Assembly: GCF_000429925.1 (NCBI RefSeq)
Contig: NZ_KE386986.1
Span: 1 to 64,000 of the forward strand
Source of the DNA: Desulfatirhabdium butyrativorans DSM 18734
Lineage (GTDB): Bacteria > Desulfobacterota > Desulfobacteria > Desulfobacterales > Desulfatirhabdiaceae
Direction: 5' to 3'
DNA length: 64,000 nt
The position numbers were made by a program, and so were the translations under genes. Positions 30,574-38,669 of the stretch are shown here, piece by piece. Every line of letters begins with the position of its first letter. The stretch's first letter is position 1. Under the pieces are notes generated by a model. The model worked only from the letters and a program-made list of their open reading frames with translations. It was not told the origin of the DNA and made no database searches.

Positions 30574-32424
30574 TCAGATAAACGCCGCCTCCGGAATCTC
30601 CACTGCCGCCGGGCAGCCGTCGTTGATGGCTTCCATGCGGCCCAGGGTGATGGGGATCTCGGTTCGGATGAAATAATGGGCCGTTTGGATGATGCCGTAG
30701 GCTTGAGCCGCCGGTTTGGAGGTTTCTGCGGCACTTTTCCAAGCCTGCTCATCCGGTTTTCCGGTGATCTGCTCCAGTTTGGCGGCAGCGGTTTTGGCGC
30801 GCCACAGATGGAACCAGGCCAGCAGGATATCGCCGGTCACCATCAGAAAGGGGTGGGCGAAGGCGAATGCCGTCTGCACCTTTTCGCTCATGGCCGAAAG
30901 GCCCAGGTTCATGGCGGTTTCGGCAAAGCGGTTGACGGCCTTATCGACCCGCTCGCACAGGTCTGAAAGCCCGGCGTAGGCTTTGGCTTCCTGGGCGGTT
31001 TTCTGCATTTCGGAAATGAAGCGCATGAAGTAGGCGCCTTTTTTCATTCCGAGTTTTCGTCCCAAAAGGTCCATGGCCTGAATGCCGTTGGTTCCCTCGT
31101 AGATGCTCGTGATCTTGCAGTCCCGCAGCAATTGCTCTACCGGATACTCCCGGGTGTAGCCGTACCCGCCGTGCACCTGGACGGCCTGGGTGCAGACATC
31201 GAAGGCCCGCTCCGAGCAATAGGCCTTGACGACCGGGGTGAGCACCTCGATCATGCCGTTGTACAGATCGGCCAGTTGCGGATCGGTTTCGGACGCCTTG
31301 CGGTCGAAGCAGTACCCCACATAATAGATGAGGGTGCGCATGCCTTCGACGAAGGCCTTCATCGACAGGAGCATCCGCCGCACATCCGGATGGTGGACGA
31401 TGGTGACGGCAGGTGCCGCCGGATCCATCATGGACAGCAGGCTTCTTCCCTGAACCCGTTCCCGGGCGTATTGGGCCGCATGCCGGTAGGCGGCCGAGGC
31501 CATGGCGAAGGCTTGAAGCCCGACGCCGAGCCTTGCCTCGTTCATCAGATGAAACATCACCCGCATGCCCTTGTTCTTCTCGCCCAGCAGCACCCCACGG
31601 CACTTCCCCTTGGCGCCCAGACTCATGCTGCAGGTAGCGCTGCCGTGAATGCCCATTTTCTCTTCGATGCCGGTGCAGACGATGTCGTTTGGCTCACCGA
31701 GGCTGCCGTCCGGATTCACCCAGATCTTGGGGACGATGAAGAGGGATATGCCGGCCGTTCCGGCAGGTGCGCCTTCGATCCGGGCGAGAACCGGGTGGAT
31801 GATGTTTTCGGTGAGGTCCTGGTCGCCTGCGGTGATGAAGATCTTGTTACCGCTGATCGAATAGGTGCCGTCCGGATTGGGAACGGCTGTTGTGGTGAGC
31901 GCACCCACGTCGCTTCCGGCGTTGGGTTCGGTAAGGAGCATGGAACCGCCCCATTTTCCGGAATACATGTTCGGCAGGTAGAGCTTCTTTTGCTCTTCGG
32001 TGCCGAAGATTTCGATGAGCTTGCCTGCGCCGTGACACAGCCCCGGATACATGCAGAAGGAGCAGTTGGCTGCATTGAAGTATTCCGCAACTGCAAGACT
32101 CACGGATACTGGCATGCCCTGTCCGCCCACTTCCGGATCGTCTGCGAGCGTGATCCAGTCGCCTTCCCGGTATTTTTGAAACGCCCGGTGAAAGGCTTCG
32201 GGCACACGAACCGAACCATTTTCATATCGGCACCCCTGTTGGTCTCCGATGGCGTTGATCGGCAAAAGCTCCTTCAGGGCGAGGTTTCTGGCCTCGGTGA
32301 TCAGCATGTCGAGGGTTTTTCGGGTGATCCCATCGAATTTGAGGGTTTTCAGCAGGGTCTCGATGTCGAGGACATCGTAAAGAACGAATTCCATGTCTTT
32401 TCGGTCGGAAACATCTTGGGCCAT
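30574..32424 (-). CDS. long-type acyl-CoA dehydrogenase (about 600-residue family)
   Basis: A 616-residue flavoenzyme of the large acyl-CoA dehydrogenase subfamily (DmdC-like, with a C-terminal extension). It contains MLLTEPNAGSDVGALTT near 165-181 (FAD/substrate loop), QVHGGYGYTREYPVEQLLRD near 430 and the catalytic base in IYEGTNGIQAMDLLGR near 456. A helical extension of about 140 residues follows. The start at 32424 has AGGAGAAGG upstream; a 20-unit heptamer array begins 22 bp from the start codon. It is the last gene of the minus-strand catabolic cluster, separated from the others by 502 bp of repeats, so it may have its own promoter. Confidence 0.92.
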   Translation of the reverse strand: MAQDVSDRKDMEFVLYDVLDIETLLKTLKFDGITRKTLDMLITEARNLALKELLPINAIGDQQGCRYENGSVRVPEAFHRAFQKYREGDWITLADDPEVGGQGMPVSVSLAVAEYFNAANCSFCMYPGLCHGAGKLIEIFGTEEQKKLYLPNMYSGKWGGSMLLTEPNAGSDVGALTTTAVPNPDGTYSISGNKIFITAGDQDLTENIIHPVLARIEGAPAGTAGISLFIVPKIWVNPDGSLGEPNDIVCTGIEEKMGIHGSATCSMSLGAKGKCRGVLLGEKNKGMRVMFHLMNEARLGVGLQAFAMASAAYRHAAQYARERVQGRSLLSMMDPAAPAVTIVHHPDVRRMLLSMKAFVEGMRTLIYYVGYCFDRKASETDPQLADLYNGMIEVLTPVVKAYCSERAFDVCTQAVQVHGGYGYTREYPVEQLLRDCKITSIYEGTNGIQAMDLLGRKLGMKKGAYFMRFISEMQKTAQEAKAYAGLSDLCERVDKAVNRFAETAMNLGLSAMSEKVQTAFAFAHPFLMVTGDILLAWFHLWRAKTAAAKLEQITGKPDEQAWKSAAETSKPAAQAYGIIQTAHYFIRTEIPITLGRMEAINDGCPAAVEIPEAAFI

Positions 32425-32446
32425 TGGGTCCTTCTCCTGAATGTAT

Positions 32447-32586
32447 AATAGGTTATAGGCGATAGGCGATAGGCGATGGGCGATAGGCTATAGGCTATAG
32501 GTGATGGGTGATAGGTGATAGGTTATAGGCGATAGGCTATGGGCCATGGGCTATAGGTAATGGGTCGGTGGGCGGTGGCTGTAGGT
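32447..32586 (-). repeat. heptanucleotide tandem array, 20 units
   Basis: Twenty 7-bp units without any phase break (plus-strand variants GATAGGC, TATAGGC, GATAGGT, GATGGGT, CGGTGGG). Read on the minus strand the units are GCCTATC/ACCTATC, the same family as the opposite array at 32701. Confidence 0.95.
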
Positions 32587-32700
32587 CTTCGTGGCCAACT
32601 CGGGCGGTTCTGTCCATGGTGTTTTCGTCCAAATGAAGGATCGGGGTATGGAAGGTGACATCGTCAGCTTGTGCAGCCATCCTGTCCGCATTTCTCAATT

Positions 32701-32917
32701 CACCCATCACCCATCACCCATCACCCATCACCCATCACCCATCACCCATCACCCATCACCCATCACCCATCACCCATCACCCATCACCCATCACCCATCA
32801 CCCATTACCTATAGCCTATAGCCCATAGCCCATAGCCCATAGCCCATAGCCCATCGCCCATAGCCCATCGCCCATAGCCTATCGCCTATAGCCTATCACC
32901 TATTGCCTATCGCCTAT
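32701..32917 (+). repeat. heptanucleotide tandem array, 31 units
   Basis: Fifteen identical CACCCAT units (32701-32805) are followed by sixteen variants (TACCTAT, AGCCTAT, AGCCCAT, CGCCCAT, CGCCTAT, CACCTAT, TGCCTAT), all in 7-bp phase. It ends 9 bp from the stop codon of the next minus-strand gene. It is the longest array in the window; the homogeneous block suggests recent expansion. Confidence 0.97.
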
Positions 32918-32926
32918 CGCCCGTTT

Positions 32927-34084
32927 TCAAACGATAAATCGCGAAATAATCTCCTTCATGATTTCGGTCGTACCGCCGCCGATGGACAGGATGCGGTTGT
33001 CCCGATAGAGGCGCTCGACGAGGTAGCCGCGCATGTAGCCGTAGCCGCCGAAGATCTGGACGGCATCGTAGGTGACCTTGTCGCTGACCGAGCAGGCGAA
33101 GTTCTTGGCCATCGAGATTTCCTTGATCTGATCGATGCCTGCATCGATTTTGGCGGCTACGCGATAGGTGAATTCGCGGCTCACTTCGACGAGTGTGGCC
33201 ATATCTACGAGCTTGTGCCGGGTCACCTGGAAGGATTTCAGCGTCTTTCCGAAGGCTTTCCGTTCCTTCGTGTATTGGAGTGCCGCTTCATAGGCGAGCT
33301 GGGCTGTCATGTTGGCGATGACGGCGATCATCAGCCGCTCGGCCTGGAAATTCGACATGATGATGTAAAAGCCTTCATTTTCCTTTCCGATCAAATTTTC
33401 GACCGGTACCCGGCAGTCGTCGAAATACAGTTGGGCCGTGTCGCTCGCCCACCAGCCCATCTTCTTGAATTTTTCCGAAACGCTGAAGCCCGGACTGTCC
33501 GTGGGGATGACGAGCAGGCTGATGCCGCCATGTCCGGCATCTCCGGTTCGGACGGCACAGGTGATCTGATCGGCCCGACGGCCGCTCGTGATGAAGGTCT
33601 TGCTGCCGTTGACGATGTACTGATCGCCTTTTCGAACGGCTGTCGTCTCAAGATTGGCCACGTCGGACCCGCCACCCGGTTCGGTGATGGCAAGAGCCGC
33701 AATCTTTTCACCGGCCAATACCGGGGGAATGAAGCGCTGCTTCTGCTCTTCCGTGCCGTAGTTGACGATGGGCGGCAGGGCGATGTTGAGCGAGCCAAGC
33801 CCGGCAACAAACCCGCCGGAGCCTGCCCGCATCAACTCCTCCCAGACGGCGATTTGGAAGAAGATGTCCCCTGGGGTTCCGCCGTATTCTTCCGGAAAGC
33901 CCGTGCCGAGAATGCCGACATCCGCAGCCTTCCGATAGATTTCCCGCGGGATTTCCCCTGCCTCTTCCCACTCTTCGATAAAGGGGGTCACTTCCTTGCT
34001 GACGAATTCCCGAACCGATTTCCGGACAAGATCGTGGGTCTTTCCAAAATAGACCTGAAGCGGATTGCCGCCGGTCATGACCAT
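32927..34084 (-). CDS. acyl-CoA dehydrogenase (LCAD/IVD-like active site)
   Basis: A 385-residue FAD enzyme that oxidises an acyl-CoA to the 2-enoyl-CoA. It has LAITEPGGGSDVANLETTA near 123-141, TFITSGRRAD and the C-terminal QIFGGYGYMRGYLVERLYRD. The usual C-terminal catalytic Glu position reads IGGGTTEIM, with Gly instead of Glu. A Glu-Arg in NFQAERLMIA near residue 240 fits the alternative base of long-chain and isovaleryl-CoA dehydrogenases. It follows the DUF35-MaoC gene by 12 bp, so they are co-transcribed. Confidence 0.92.
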   Translation of the reverse strand: MVMTGGNPLQVYFGKTHDLVRKSVREFVSKEVTPFIEEWEEAGEIPREIYRKAADVGILGTGFPEEYGGTPGDIFFQIAVWEELMRAGSGGFVAGLGSLNIALPPIVNYGTEEQKQRFIPPVLAGEKIAALAITEPGGGSDVANLETTAVRKGDQYIVNGSKTFITSGRRADQITCAVRTGDAGHGGISLLVIPTDSPGFSVSEKFKKMGWWASDTAQLYFDDCRVPVENLIGKENEGFYIIMSNFQAERLMIAVIANMTAQLAYEAALQYTKERKAFGKTLKSFQVTRHKLVDMATLVEVSREFTYRVAAKIDAGIDQIKEISMAKNFACSVSDKVTYDAVQIFGGYGYMRGYLVERLYRDNRILSIGGGTTEIMKEIISRFIV

Positions 34085-34096
34085 GGCGTATCCTCC

Positions 34097-34990
34097 TTAT
34101 GAGAGCGGTGTGGGCGGAATCACCAGGGCCGCACCTTCCGCCACGAGTTTTCCGTGCTGGTTCGTCCAGGTGAGGGCCATTCGGACCCAGCGCTTGGCCT
34201 CGATCTTTTCGACGACTTCCGCCCTGGCGGTGATCGTGTCTCCGAAATAGGTAGGCGCCCGGAAACGGGTGGTGATCTCGAGGGCCACGGTGCCCAGCCC
34301 CGGCATTTTCATGCCGAGAACCGGTGCGATCAGGCACTGCGGCAGCGCACCGTGGGCGATCCGGGTGCCGAAGGGCGTCTTCTTGGCAAATTCCTCATTC
34401 AGGTGCATCGGGTTGAAATCCCCCGAAATCCCGGCGAACAGATACACGTCGGTTTCGGTGATGGTCTTGGTGAAGGTGGCCGCCATGCCGATTTCAAGCT
34501 CGTCGTAGGTGTAGCCGATTTCGATCTTTTGACTTTCGTCCACCAGAAAATGGTCGATGTCCCGGATGGTGGATGTGGTCTTTTTGGCGAAAACGGCCTT
34601 CACCCGGAGCCCGGTTTTCATCTGGCTGATGGGAACGCCCTTGACGATATGGGGAAAGGGCGTATCGGCTCCGTCGAGCAGGATCATGCCGAGGATATAC
34701 GGCGGTTTCACCGGCTGATGGGGCTCTTCGTAGCGGATGACCGTGAATCCGGTGACCACTCCGGTGTCCTTGAGCTCGACCCAGCTTTGGGTGAGATCGG
34801 CAAAGCAACGCTCACAGGTCGATCGGGGCGGCACGAAGACCTTGTTGCAGGTGTTGCAGCGCACCCCGAGGATTTTCTTCGAATCCCGGAGCGAGATGAT
34901 GAACTTGCTGCCGGTTCTTCCGGCGAAATATTGGTAGGGAAGGGAGAGTTTTCCTTCCACGATGAAGCTGTCGGCGTATGTGGTGTCCAT
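34097..34990 (-). CDS. DUF35-MaoC fusion protein (enoyl-CoA hydratase-like)
   Basis: A 297-residue fusion. The N-terminal half is a DUF35 module: a rubredoxin-like zinc ribbon (CNTC near 45-48 and CERC near 59-62) plus an OB-fold that binds acyl-CoA partners. The C-terminal half (about 160-290) is a MaoC hot-dog domain with the hydratase motif AGISGDFNPMHLNEEFAKKT, whose Asp and His are catalytic in R-specific hydratases, and GTRIAHGAL. In actinobacterial ChsH2 the same two domains occur in the opposite order. It sits between the ligase fusion and an acyl-CoA dehydrogenase, consistent with hydration of their product. Confidence 0.88.
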   Translation of the reverse strand: MDTTYADSFIVEGKLSLPYQYFAGRTGSKFIISLRDSKKILGVRCNTCNKVFVPPRSTCERCFADLTQSWVELKDTGVVTGFTVIRYEEPHQPVKPPYILGMILLDGADTPFPHIVKGVPISQMKTGLRVKAVFAKKTTSTIRDIDHFLVDESQKIEIGYTYDELEIGMAATFTKTITETDVYLFAGISGDFNPMHLNEEFAKKTPFGTRIAHGALPQCLIAPVLGMKMPGLGTVALEITTRFRAPTYFGDTITARAEVVEKIEAKRWVRMALTWTNQHGKLVAEGAALVIPPTPLS

Positions 34991-35010
34991 GGTTTCTCCT
35001 TATCGCCCGT

Positions 35011-37359
35011 CTATTCAATCACCTCGAAATACCGAATGTCGTTGATCGTCCCTGTCCGCTTTTCGTTCCACACCGGCCGCACCCGCACACCTGCCTTGGC
35101 CTTGTCGATGTCCGAGGGCTTGAGCTCGTGCCACAGGGTTTCGTGGCCTTTGCAGCCGTCAAGCAGAAAGTGGGCGGCGATATACGGTGTTTCCCGGATT
35201 TCGCCGGTCAGGGGATCGGGGCTGGCGTAATAGGTGATATCCGGGATGGTGATGATTCCTTCGGGGCCGACCTCCACCCATTCGGTGGCGCGCACCTTGC
35301 ACTCGGCGCAGACCTCCCGGGGCGGCAACTGCAGCCTGCCGCACTGCGGGCATTTGTTGGCGAGGATTTTCTTGTCGATCAGGGCCTTCAGGAATTTTCC
35401 CATCACCGGCCCTGTGGCGAACCGCTGGGCGATGCTGGGGACCTGTTTGAGAACGATGAGCTCCTCCCGCACTTCTTCGGCTTCCCCCGCTGCGCTGGGC
35501 GGAGTGTATTTCTTGAAGAATTTGGTGGCCTTGGTCAGCAGACCCAGATCTCCTTCGACCTTGAGCCTACCGGAGGTGAAGGCGGTCATGCCGTCGAGCT
35601 TTCCGAGGGTGAGATCGATCCAGTCCTTTGCCGAAACGGTGGTCGTGACGTTGGGGGTATGGAGCCCTTCGAGGACCTTGACCTTGCCGTCTGCCACACA
35701 CACGGTCCACTCGCCGCCGCCGCTTCCGGTGATGATGTAGCCATAATTGGCCGTGATGCCCTGAACCCCTTCGGGATTGACCCGGGCTTCCATCGTTCCG
35801 AAAATGTCCGCTACCGTCACTTCGGGCCCCTTGGCCTTTTTGGGCCTTGGGGTCAGGCCCCATTTGCGCAGCTCCTTCTTCAAGACCTTTCCGATCGGGG
35901 ACCTGGGGAAGTCATCTTCCAGAATTTCGACGTACTTGGGAACCTTGAATTTGGCAAGATGCTGCTTGCAGTATTCGATGACTTCTTCTTCCGTGAGGCT
36001 GTCATCGAGGGCCTTCACGAACACCTTGACTTCCTCGCCCATGGTCGGGTCGGGCACGCCAACGGTTGCGGCCTCCTGGATCTTGGGGTGGGTGGCGAGC
36101 AGGTTGTCGATTTCCTTGGGGTAGATGTTTTCTCCACCCCGGATGATCATGTCCTTGATCCGATCGACGATAAAAATGTATCCGTCCTCGTCCTTGTAGC
36201 CGACATCTCCGGTGTGCAGAAAACCGTTTACGATGGTGGCAGCCGTCTCCTCGGGCCGGTTGAAATATCCCTTCATGACGACATCGCCCGAAATGACGAT
36301 TTCACCGGCCTGCCCAGGCGGCAGCTCCCGGCCTTCCTCATCCACGATCAGCACTTGCTGGCCGGGAAGGGCAAGCCCGATGGATCCGACCTTGCGAACT
36401 CCGTCCCGCGGGTTGAGGGTGCTGACACAGGTGGCTTCCGTCAGGCCGTAGCCTTCGACAATGGGGATGTTGAAGGTTTCCTGAAATTTGGTGAAGGTCT
36501 CCTGGGTGAGCGGAGCTGCGCCGCAGATCCCGAATTTGAGCGAGCTCAAATCGTATTTCTGACGGCTCGGATCACTCAGCAGAATCTGATAGACGGCCGG
36601 AACGGCGGACCAGAAATTGACCTTGTACCGGTCGACCACTTCCCAGAATTCCGATGCGCTGAAGGCCCGGCGCAGCACCACCGTGATGCCCGCCCCCAGA
36701 CTGAAGGTGCAGGTGAGCATGGCGTTTACGTGAAAGAGCGGCAGAAAGCAGAGCACGGTCTGACCGGCTTCGAGGTGCAGCGCCTCCGTCACCCCTTCGA
36801 CGTCTGCGATGACGTTTCGGTGAGACAGGAGAACGCCTTTGGGATTTCCCGTCGTCCCGGATGTATAGAAAATGTAGGCGGTGTCGTTTGCTTCGCAGGG
36901 GCAGGTGACCGGAGTGTCATCCGGGTCTTCGAGAAGCGATGCAAAGGGGATGTGGCCGGGCTGCGGATCCTTTCCGACCTCGATCACGGTCTTCAGATGC
37001 GGACAGCGATCCCGGATCTCCTTCAGGATCGGCACATACTGGTCTTCGATGATGAGCCCAACCCCCTGAGAGTCGTTCAAGAGGTATTCGATTTCCGGGC
37101 CTTTCCACCAGCCGTTGATGGGGCCCGCCACGGCGCCGATCTTCTGGATGGCGAAATAGCTGATCAGGGTTTCGGGGCTGTTCTGAACCAGCACATGGAT
37201 GAAATCCCCGCGCTGGAAGCCGAGTGTGGCCAGTTTGTTGGCCAGGATGTCGACCCGCCTGCCGAAATCCGCAAAGGTGAGCGTTTCCTCGTAAAACCGC
37301 AGATAGGGCGCAGACCCATACCGTTGTACGGCCTGGTCCAGATACTGTCCAAGGTTCAT
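35011..37359 (-). CDS. acyl-CoA ligase-SCP2-DUF35 triple fusion
   Basis: A 782-residue protein in three parts. Residues about 1-510 form an AMP-dependent acyl-CoA ligase (FYTSGTTGNPKGVLLSH, GYGLTEAT, GGENIYPKEID, IGKVLKKELRKWG). Residues about 520-640 resemble a sterol-carrier SCP2 domain (GSGGGEWTVCVADGKVKV, TLGKLDGMTAFTSGRLKVEG). Residues about 650-782 are DUF35 with a zinc ribbon (CPQCGRLQLPPREVCAEC) and an OB-fold. The ATG at 37359 has GGAGG upstream with good spacing; the longer frame from 37437 does not. The fusion would activate a hydrophobic acid and pass the CoA ester on to the DUF35-linked thiolase-fold proteins encoded next to it. Confidence 0.88.
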   Translation of the reverse strand: MNLGQYLDQAVQRYGSAPYLRFYEETLTFADFGRRVDILANKLATLGFQRGDFIHVLVQNSPETLISYFAIQKIGAVAGPINGWWKGPEIEYLLNDSQGVGLIIEDQYVPILKEIRDRCPHLKTVIEVGKDPQPGHIPFASLLEDPDDTPVTCPCEANDTAYIFYTSGTTGNPKGVLLSHRNVIADVEGVTEALHLEAGQTVLCFLPLFHVNAMLTCTFSLGAGITVVLRRAFSASEFWEVVDRYKVNFWSAVPAVYQILLSDPSRQKYDLSSLKFGICGAAPLTQETFTKFQETFNIPIVEGYGLTEATCVSTLNPRDGVRKVGSIGLALPGQQVLIVDEEGRELPPGQAGEIVISGDVVMKGYFNRPEETAATIVNGFLHTGDVGYKDEDGYIFIVDRIKDMIIRGGENIYPKEIDNLLATHPKIQEAATVGVPDPTMGEEVKVFVKALDDSLTEEEVIEYCKQHLAKFKVPKYVEILEDDFPRSPIGKVLKKELRKWGLTPRPKKAKGPEVTVADIFGTMEARVNPEGVQGITANYGYIITGSGGGEWTVCVADGKVKVLEGLHTPNVTTTVSAKDWIDLTLGKLDGMTAFTSGRLKVEGDLGLLTKATKFFKKYTPPSAAGEAEEVREELIVLKQVPSIAQRFATGPVMGKFLKALIDKKILANKCPQCGRLQLPPREVCAECKVRATEWVEVGPEGIITIPDITYYASPDPLTGEIRETPYIAAHFLLDGCKGHETLWHELKPSDIDKAKAGVRVRPVWNEKRTGTINDIRYFEVIE

Positions 37360-37412
37360 ATGTCCTCCGTTCATGAATCGATTCCTGCAATCTGAGCGGG
37401 TCGTAGCGATTT

Positions 37413-37430
37413 CCGGGATTGGAGTCCCGG
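37413..37430. repeat. CCGGGA hairpin, relative of the GTAGCCCGGG repeat
   Basis: CCGGGA and TCCCGG arms with a 6-nt loop, followed by GCTGCAATC. It resembles the inner part of the element at 5054-5149. It lies in the 113-bp gap before the ligase fusion gene. Confidence 0.4.
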
Positions 37431-37442
37431 GCTGCAATCAGT

Positions 37443-37484
37443 CCATCGCCCATCGCCCATCACCAGTAGCCTTCAGCCCATCGC
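37443..37484 (+). repeat. heptamer array, 6 units, overlapping a stop codon
   Basis: Units CCATCGC, CCATCGC, CCATCAC, CAGTAGC, CTTCAGC and CCATCGC are in phase. The stop codon of the minus-strand thiolase-fold gene (37473-37475) lies inside the fifth unit, and the last residues Ala-Met-Gly are encoded by the sixth. Confidence 0.8.
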
Positions 37485-38660
37485 AGGTATGTCTCTGGTC
37501 AACAAGAACAGCACCGTCCACATCGTACCGCCGAATCCCGAAGCCATGGCTTGATTGACCGGCTTGGGCACTTGATGCTGACCGGCTTTTCCCATGATCT
37601 GCAGGGCTGCTTCCGCTACCCGGACCATGGCCGTTGCGCCGATCGGGTTGGAAGCGATGACCCCGCCCGATGGATTGACCGGGAATTTTCCTTCGATGGC
37701 GATGTCGTGGTTTTCCACCATTCGGATGTGAGCGTCTCCTTCGAGCATCAGAAATTCGCGGAGCCAGTCGATGCCCCACCAGCTCGAGGGATCGTACATT
37801 TCGAAGACATCGATCTGGGAAAGGGGATCGGTGATGCCGTTTCGGGCAAAGAGCTTCTGGGCCGCATAGCGGTGGGTGGAGAGGACCGGGGCATTGCCGA
37901 AAATGCAGAACATCTCTTCCCGGTGAACGGTGATGTGGTCTCGGATCCAGGCCGGTTGGGGACAGAGCTGTTTGGCTGTTTCTTCGGAGGCGAAGATCAT
38001 GGCGCAGGCCCCGTCGCTCTGGCTGCACATGTGGATCATCCGAAGCTCGCCGACCAGTGCCGGGGAATTGACCGCCAGCTCATCGGCCTGGTCGAATTCG
38101 AGCCCGAGCCTGCGATGGGCCTTTTCGTTTTTCATGGCATGCTTGTCCATCAGGATGCGGTAGGTCATCGCTGCTTTCCGGGCACGCTCGGCGCCGAATT
38201 CGTCGATGATGGCCGCTGCCGTCATGCCGGTGAGGGCTCCTGTCTGAAGCTGTCTTCCCCAGAGCGGATCGGCCATGTTCGTGATTCCGCCCGTGGTGTG
38301 GCCTTCCTGGAGTTTCTCGAAACCGATGGCCAGAACGATGTCGTGAAGCCCGGAGGCGACAAGGTGATCGGCTGCAGCCACGAGGGTTGCCCCAGTCGTG
38401 CCGCCGGTGGTGATCCGCAGGGTTTCCTTGCCCCATGCTCCCGTGCCGATCGTGTGCCACAGATCGGGCTGATGCACCATTTCGAAGAGCTCCATGTTTC
38501 CGTGAACCACGCAATCCACATCCGCCATGGTGATACCGGCCATCTGAAGGGCTTCGACGACGGCCTCGTGGATCATCTCCGGCTGGTTCACTTCCTCTCT
38601 GTGGCTGGAAAATACCGACTGACCGACGCCGACGATACCGACGTTGCGATTCTTTCTCAT
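37473..38660 (-). CDS. thiolase-fold protein lacking the catalytic cysteine (1)
   Basis: A 395-residue thiolase-superfamily protein of the SCP-x/Ltp2 type, the group that works with DUF35 proteins. Where thiolases have the nucleophilic Cys, it has ITTGGTTGATLVAAAD (about 84-99). The C-terminal GHP histidine motif reads ASNPIGATA, and no second Cys is present near the end. A Tyr in FEMYDPSSWW near 290 could correspond to an active-site Tyr of Ltp2 aldolase. A Claisen thiolase reaction is therefore unlikely; retro-aldol cleavage or a structural role fits better. Its stop lies in a heptamer array. GGAGGT precedes the start. Confidence 0.82.
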   Translation of the reverse strand: MRKNRNVGIVGVGQSVFSSHREEVNQPEMIHEAVVEALQMAGITMADVDCVVHGNMELFEMVHQPDLWHTIGTGAWGKETLRITTGGTTGATLVAAADHLVASGLHDIVLAIGFEKLQEGHTTGGITNMADPLWGRQLQTGALTGMTAAAIIDEFGAERARKAAMTYRILMDKHAMKNEKAHRRLGLEFDQADELAVNSPALVGELRMIHMCSQSDGACAMIFASEETAKQLCPQPAWIRDHITVHREEMFCIFGNAPVLSTHRYAAQKLFARNGITDPLSQIDVFEMYDPSSWWGIDWLREFLMLEGDAHIRMVENHDIAIEGKFPVNPSGGVIASNPIGATAMVRVAEAALQIMGKAGQHQVPKPVNQAMASGFGGTMWTVLFLLTRDIPAMG

Positions 38661-38669
38661 GGTTTGTCT

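Larger units (their letters stand above)
32425..32926. other. 502-bp spacer made of two inverted heptamer arrays
   Basis: The array at 32447-32586 reads in one sense and that at 32701-32917 in the other; 114 bp between them are not repetitive. A promoter for the 30574-32424 gene would have to lie in that island or within the array. The 76-codon frame at 32591-32821 is translated heptamer and is not a gene. Confidence 0.85.

Noticed and set aside
32591-32821. 76-codon frame rich in Pro, Ile, Thr, His and Ser
   Set aside because: It is the translation of the CACCCAT array; repeated THHPSPI blocks come from the 7-bp repeat read in three frames.
32701-32917. CRISPR array
   Set aside because: The repeat unit is 7 bp with no spacers and no cas genes nearby.
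34978-37395. 805-codon plus-strand frame opposite the ligase fusion gene
   Set aside because: It is a shadow of the minus-strand gene: no family motifs, while the opposite strand has a complete ligase-SCP2-DUF35 protein with a good ribosome site.
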